A stretch of 64,000 nucleotides of DNA, taken from NCBI RefSeq assembly GCF_018873765.1, contig NC_057919.1, positions 60,829,484 to 60,893,483 on the forward strand, given 5' to 3'. The stretch comes from Telopea speciosissima. Taxonomy: Eukaryota > Streptophyta > Magnoliopsida > Proteales > Proteaceae. Under the pieces are notes generated by a model, which was given only the letters and a program-made list of their open reading frames with translations, was not told the DNA's origin and made no database searches. Positions 63,211 through 64,000 of the stretch are shown here, in pieces (the stretch's first letter is position 1; each line of letters starts with the position of its first letter). Made by a program: the position numbers and the translations under genes.

Positions 63211-63817
63211 ACAGAACATTTTCACTTTTTCTAATCTCACTCTTAACCACTTTCCTTGTTGAAATTGCCGGGTGAGACGGACATGGGTCCCTCAATCACA
63301 TAGACCCACATAAATCCATCAATGCCAATGTATTCCATGTAACGAGCAATGATTACATTTAGTTTTTTCCAAAAAGTATAATCTTTTCACTACATTTAAA
63401 TATTTAGTAGCCCTAAAATTAATCATAGAGCCATTTACCTTGAGCTTTTTCTCTTTACTAACCAAATGGAAAGGTGAACTAATCTGTTGCCACCTTGAGG
63501 GCAACAGTTTCATTCTGGATATTCTTAACAGTACCGTTTCTTCAAAAGAATCAATGACTGTTTCTTCAGAAGAACAAGGGCTATACTCTTAAGGGTGCAA
63601 TCAACCTTAAGTTTGAACACACAACCTGACGCACTATGCAATTTGATTTTCCCCAGCATTACTGAGCTTCAGAACTACAAAAAAATCTAGCATAGATGTT
63701 CTCACTCTTTTCACAGTCCATTTTCTTTCTAGATGGATTTGATGCCTTGACAAAGTACACACTAGGAATAATCCAGCTGCAAGCCCCAACAGTCAAGAGG
63801 CAAAGAATACTTCTGGT
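63211..63817. other. Spacer and probable 3' UTR of the right-edge gene
   Basis: There is no coding region. The sequence just left of 63818 is expected to be the 3' UTR of the minus-strand gene. Confidence 0.4.
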
Positions 63818-64000
63818 TCATGTGTATGAGTGATGTCTATGTCGATCCTTGTCGCAGGATGAATAAGAGGAGCTATGGTAGTCGCTACGATCTGAAAAAG
63901 ATGAAGCAGTCTCAGATGGATGGATTGATCCTTTTTCAAAAAATGCTATGCAATGTAAGAAAAATAGAGCTAATACATACCTCGTGATGGGTGATGCCTT
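63818..64000 (-). CDS. C-terminal exons of an arginine/serine-rich protein, cut by the window end
   Basis: The minus-strand exon 64000-63981 ends CACGAG|GTATGT. An 89-bp intron with a TTTTTCAG acceptor leads to the last exon 63891-63818. The joined reading is RHHPSRDRSDYHSSS then YSSCDKDRHRHHSYT and a stop. The Arg/Asp/His/Ser-rich end suggests a splicing-type RS-domain protein, but the diagnostic RNA-binding part lies beyond the window. The short intron, good splice sites and in-phase join support a real gene; identity is open. Confidence 0.5.
   Translation of the reverse strand, partial: KASPITRYVLALFFLHCIAFFEKGSIHPSETASSFSDRSDYHSSSYSSCDKDRHRHHSYT

Overview
This window is nuclear DNA of a flowering plant. 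Genes are split by GT-AG introns, four host genes have clear plant orthologues, and the spaces between and inside them are filled with plant transposons (Au-type SINEs, plant L1-type LINE, MULE- and hAT-type MITEs, long solo LTRs). The sequence alone does not fix the species. Nothing points to a grass; a basal eudicot or magnoliid would fit, but this is only an impression.

Host genes, left to right. (1) A three-RRM Bruno/CELF-type RNA-binding protein (BRN1/BRN2 type), plus strand, 17353-35361, nine exons, 439 aa. Its sixth intron is 10.5 kb and packed with repeats. (2) A CRIB-containing RopGAP, minus strand, 43046-40451, four exons, 486 aa, convergent with the BRN gene. (3) A secreted class III peroxidase of the PRX24 type, plus strand, 44554-47143, four exons, divergent from the RopGAP. 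(4) The 20S proteasome alpha-6 subunit (PAA), plus strand, 52617-60660, nine exons, 246 aa. (5) At the right edge, minus strand, the last exons of an arginine/serine-rich protein, cut by the window end. All four complete genes have open, in-phase exon chains despite heavily invaded introns. They are ordinary housekeeping, signalling and wall/defence genes and form no functional cluster.

The first 17 kb holds no intact host gene and is a nest of transposons: two solo LTRs of one long-LTR family in opposite orientation, each with a perfect 5-bp target duplication; a minus-strand retroelement with a 15-bp target duplication that the second solo LTR interrupts; MULE-type elements with ~240-bp terminal inverted repeats, one carrying a fragment of an F-box/LRR (FBL3-type) gene; and a 5'-truncated L1-type LINE with RNase H. 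A second long-TIR element near 61.6-63.2 kb carries what looks like another F-box/LRR fragment.

The most interesting family-level signal is a set of about nine short elements scattered through introns and spacers. Their interiors look unrelated (GATCGG-rich, CGAGATCTCG-rich, GCCTAGGCG-rich). However, most share termini close to CATRGTT...AA and are flanked by 8-bp direct repeats, so they look like one hAT-type MITE superfamily with fast-changing interiors. A pararetrovirus-like (caulimovirid) fossil sits in intron 4 of the proteasome gene, and a Ty1/copia gag-like fossil in intron 6 of the BRN gene.
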